Assembly (NCBI GenBank): GCA_947071365.1
Contig: CAMTFT010000127.1
Span: forward strand, 1 to 6,004
Direction: 5' to 3'
DNA from: an uncultured bacterium
Lineage (GTDB): Bacteria; Bacillota; Clostridia; Lachnospirales; Lachnospiraceae
DNA: 6,004 bases
In this document: positions 5,993 to 6,004 of the stretch, piece after piece
How positions within the stretch are numbered: the first letter of the stretch is position 1
Layout: every line of letters starts with the position of its first letter
Program-made: the position numbers and the translations under genes
The notes under the pieces: generated by a model
Told to the model about the DNA's origin: nothing
Databases searched by the model: none
The model's input: the letters and a program-made list of their open reading frames with translations, nothing else

Positions 5993-6004
5993 CTTAATAG
6001 GTGT
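5993..6004. other. i5 index and start of P5 adapter, artefact
   Basis: After the adapter comes CTTAATAG (5993-6000), then GTGT (6001-6004). In a Nextera read-through the next parts should be the reverse-complemented 8-base i5 index and then P5, whose reverse complement begins GTGTAGATCT. The index reads CTATTAAG, which I recall as S518 of the Nextera XT v2 set. The sequence fits base for base. Confidence 0.95.

Overview
The window is a stretch of a division and cell wall (dcw) gene cluster, all on the + strand. In order it holds mraY (5' end cut by the window edge), murD, ftsW, an unusually hairpin-rich 180-base gap, murA, and divIB/ftsQ (3' end cut). The gene content, the murA-divIB adjacency, the Shine-Dalgarno sites, the TTG start of ftsW and the roughly 50% G+C by eye fit a Gram-positive Clostridia genome. 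A Lachnospiraceae-type gut Firmicute is my best guess, but it is inferred from protein flavour and not proven here.

Layout: 1-930 mraY; 948-2306 murD (17-base gap, clear RBS); 2318-3394 ftsW (11-base gap, TTG start); 3395-3574 non-coding leader with a perfect 28-bp inverted repeat followed by four shorter inverted repeats, the last ending 12 bases before the murA start; 3575-4831 murA; 4836-5959 divIB/ftsQ, 4 bases after the murA stop, with a Gly/Asp/Ser-rich extracytoplasmic linker built from five 33-bp tandem units (5658-5822, the last degenerate).

Together the genes supply several steps of peptidoglycan synthesis. MurA makes the first committed step (UDP-GlcNAc to enolpyruvyl-UDP-GlcNAc). 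MurD adds D-Glu to UDP-MurNAc-L-Ala. MraY moves the finished phospho-MurNAc-pentapeptide onto undecaprenyl phosphate (lipid I). FtsW polymerises lipid II at the septum. DivIB/FtsQ is a bitopic divisome scaffold. murG, which in Bacillus subtilis follows the ftsW-like gene spoVE, is not in this interval; the hairpin-rich gap lies there instead.

The last 45 bases (5960-6004) are not biological. They are the reverse complement of the Illumina Nextera Read 1 transposase adapter (mosaic end plus tail), then an 8-base i5 index and the first four bases of P5. The adapter reads in frame with divIB, so it gives the chimera a false C-terminus. Genuine sequence ends at 5959. I see no undescribed defence, mobile or biosynthetic system. 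The biologically most interesting parts are the structured ftsW-murA gap and the repeat-bearing DivIB tail.
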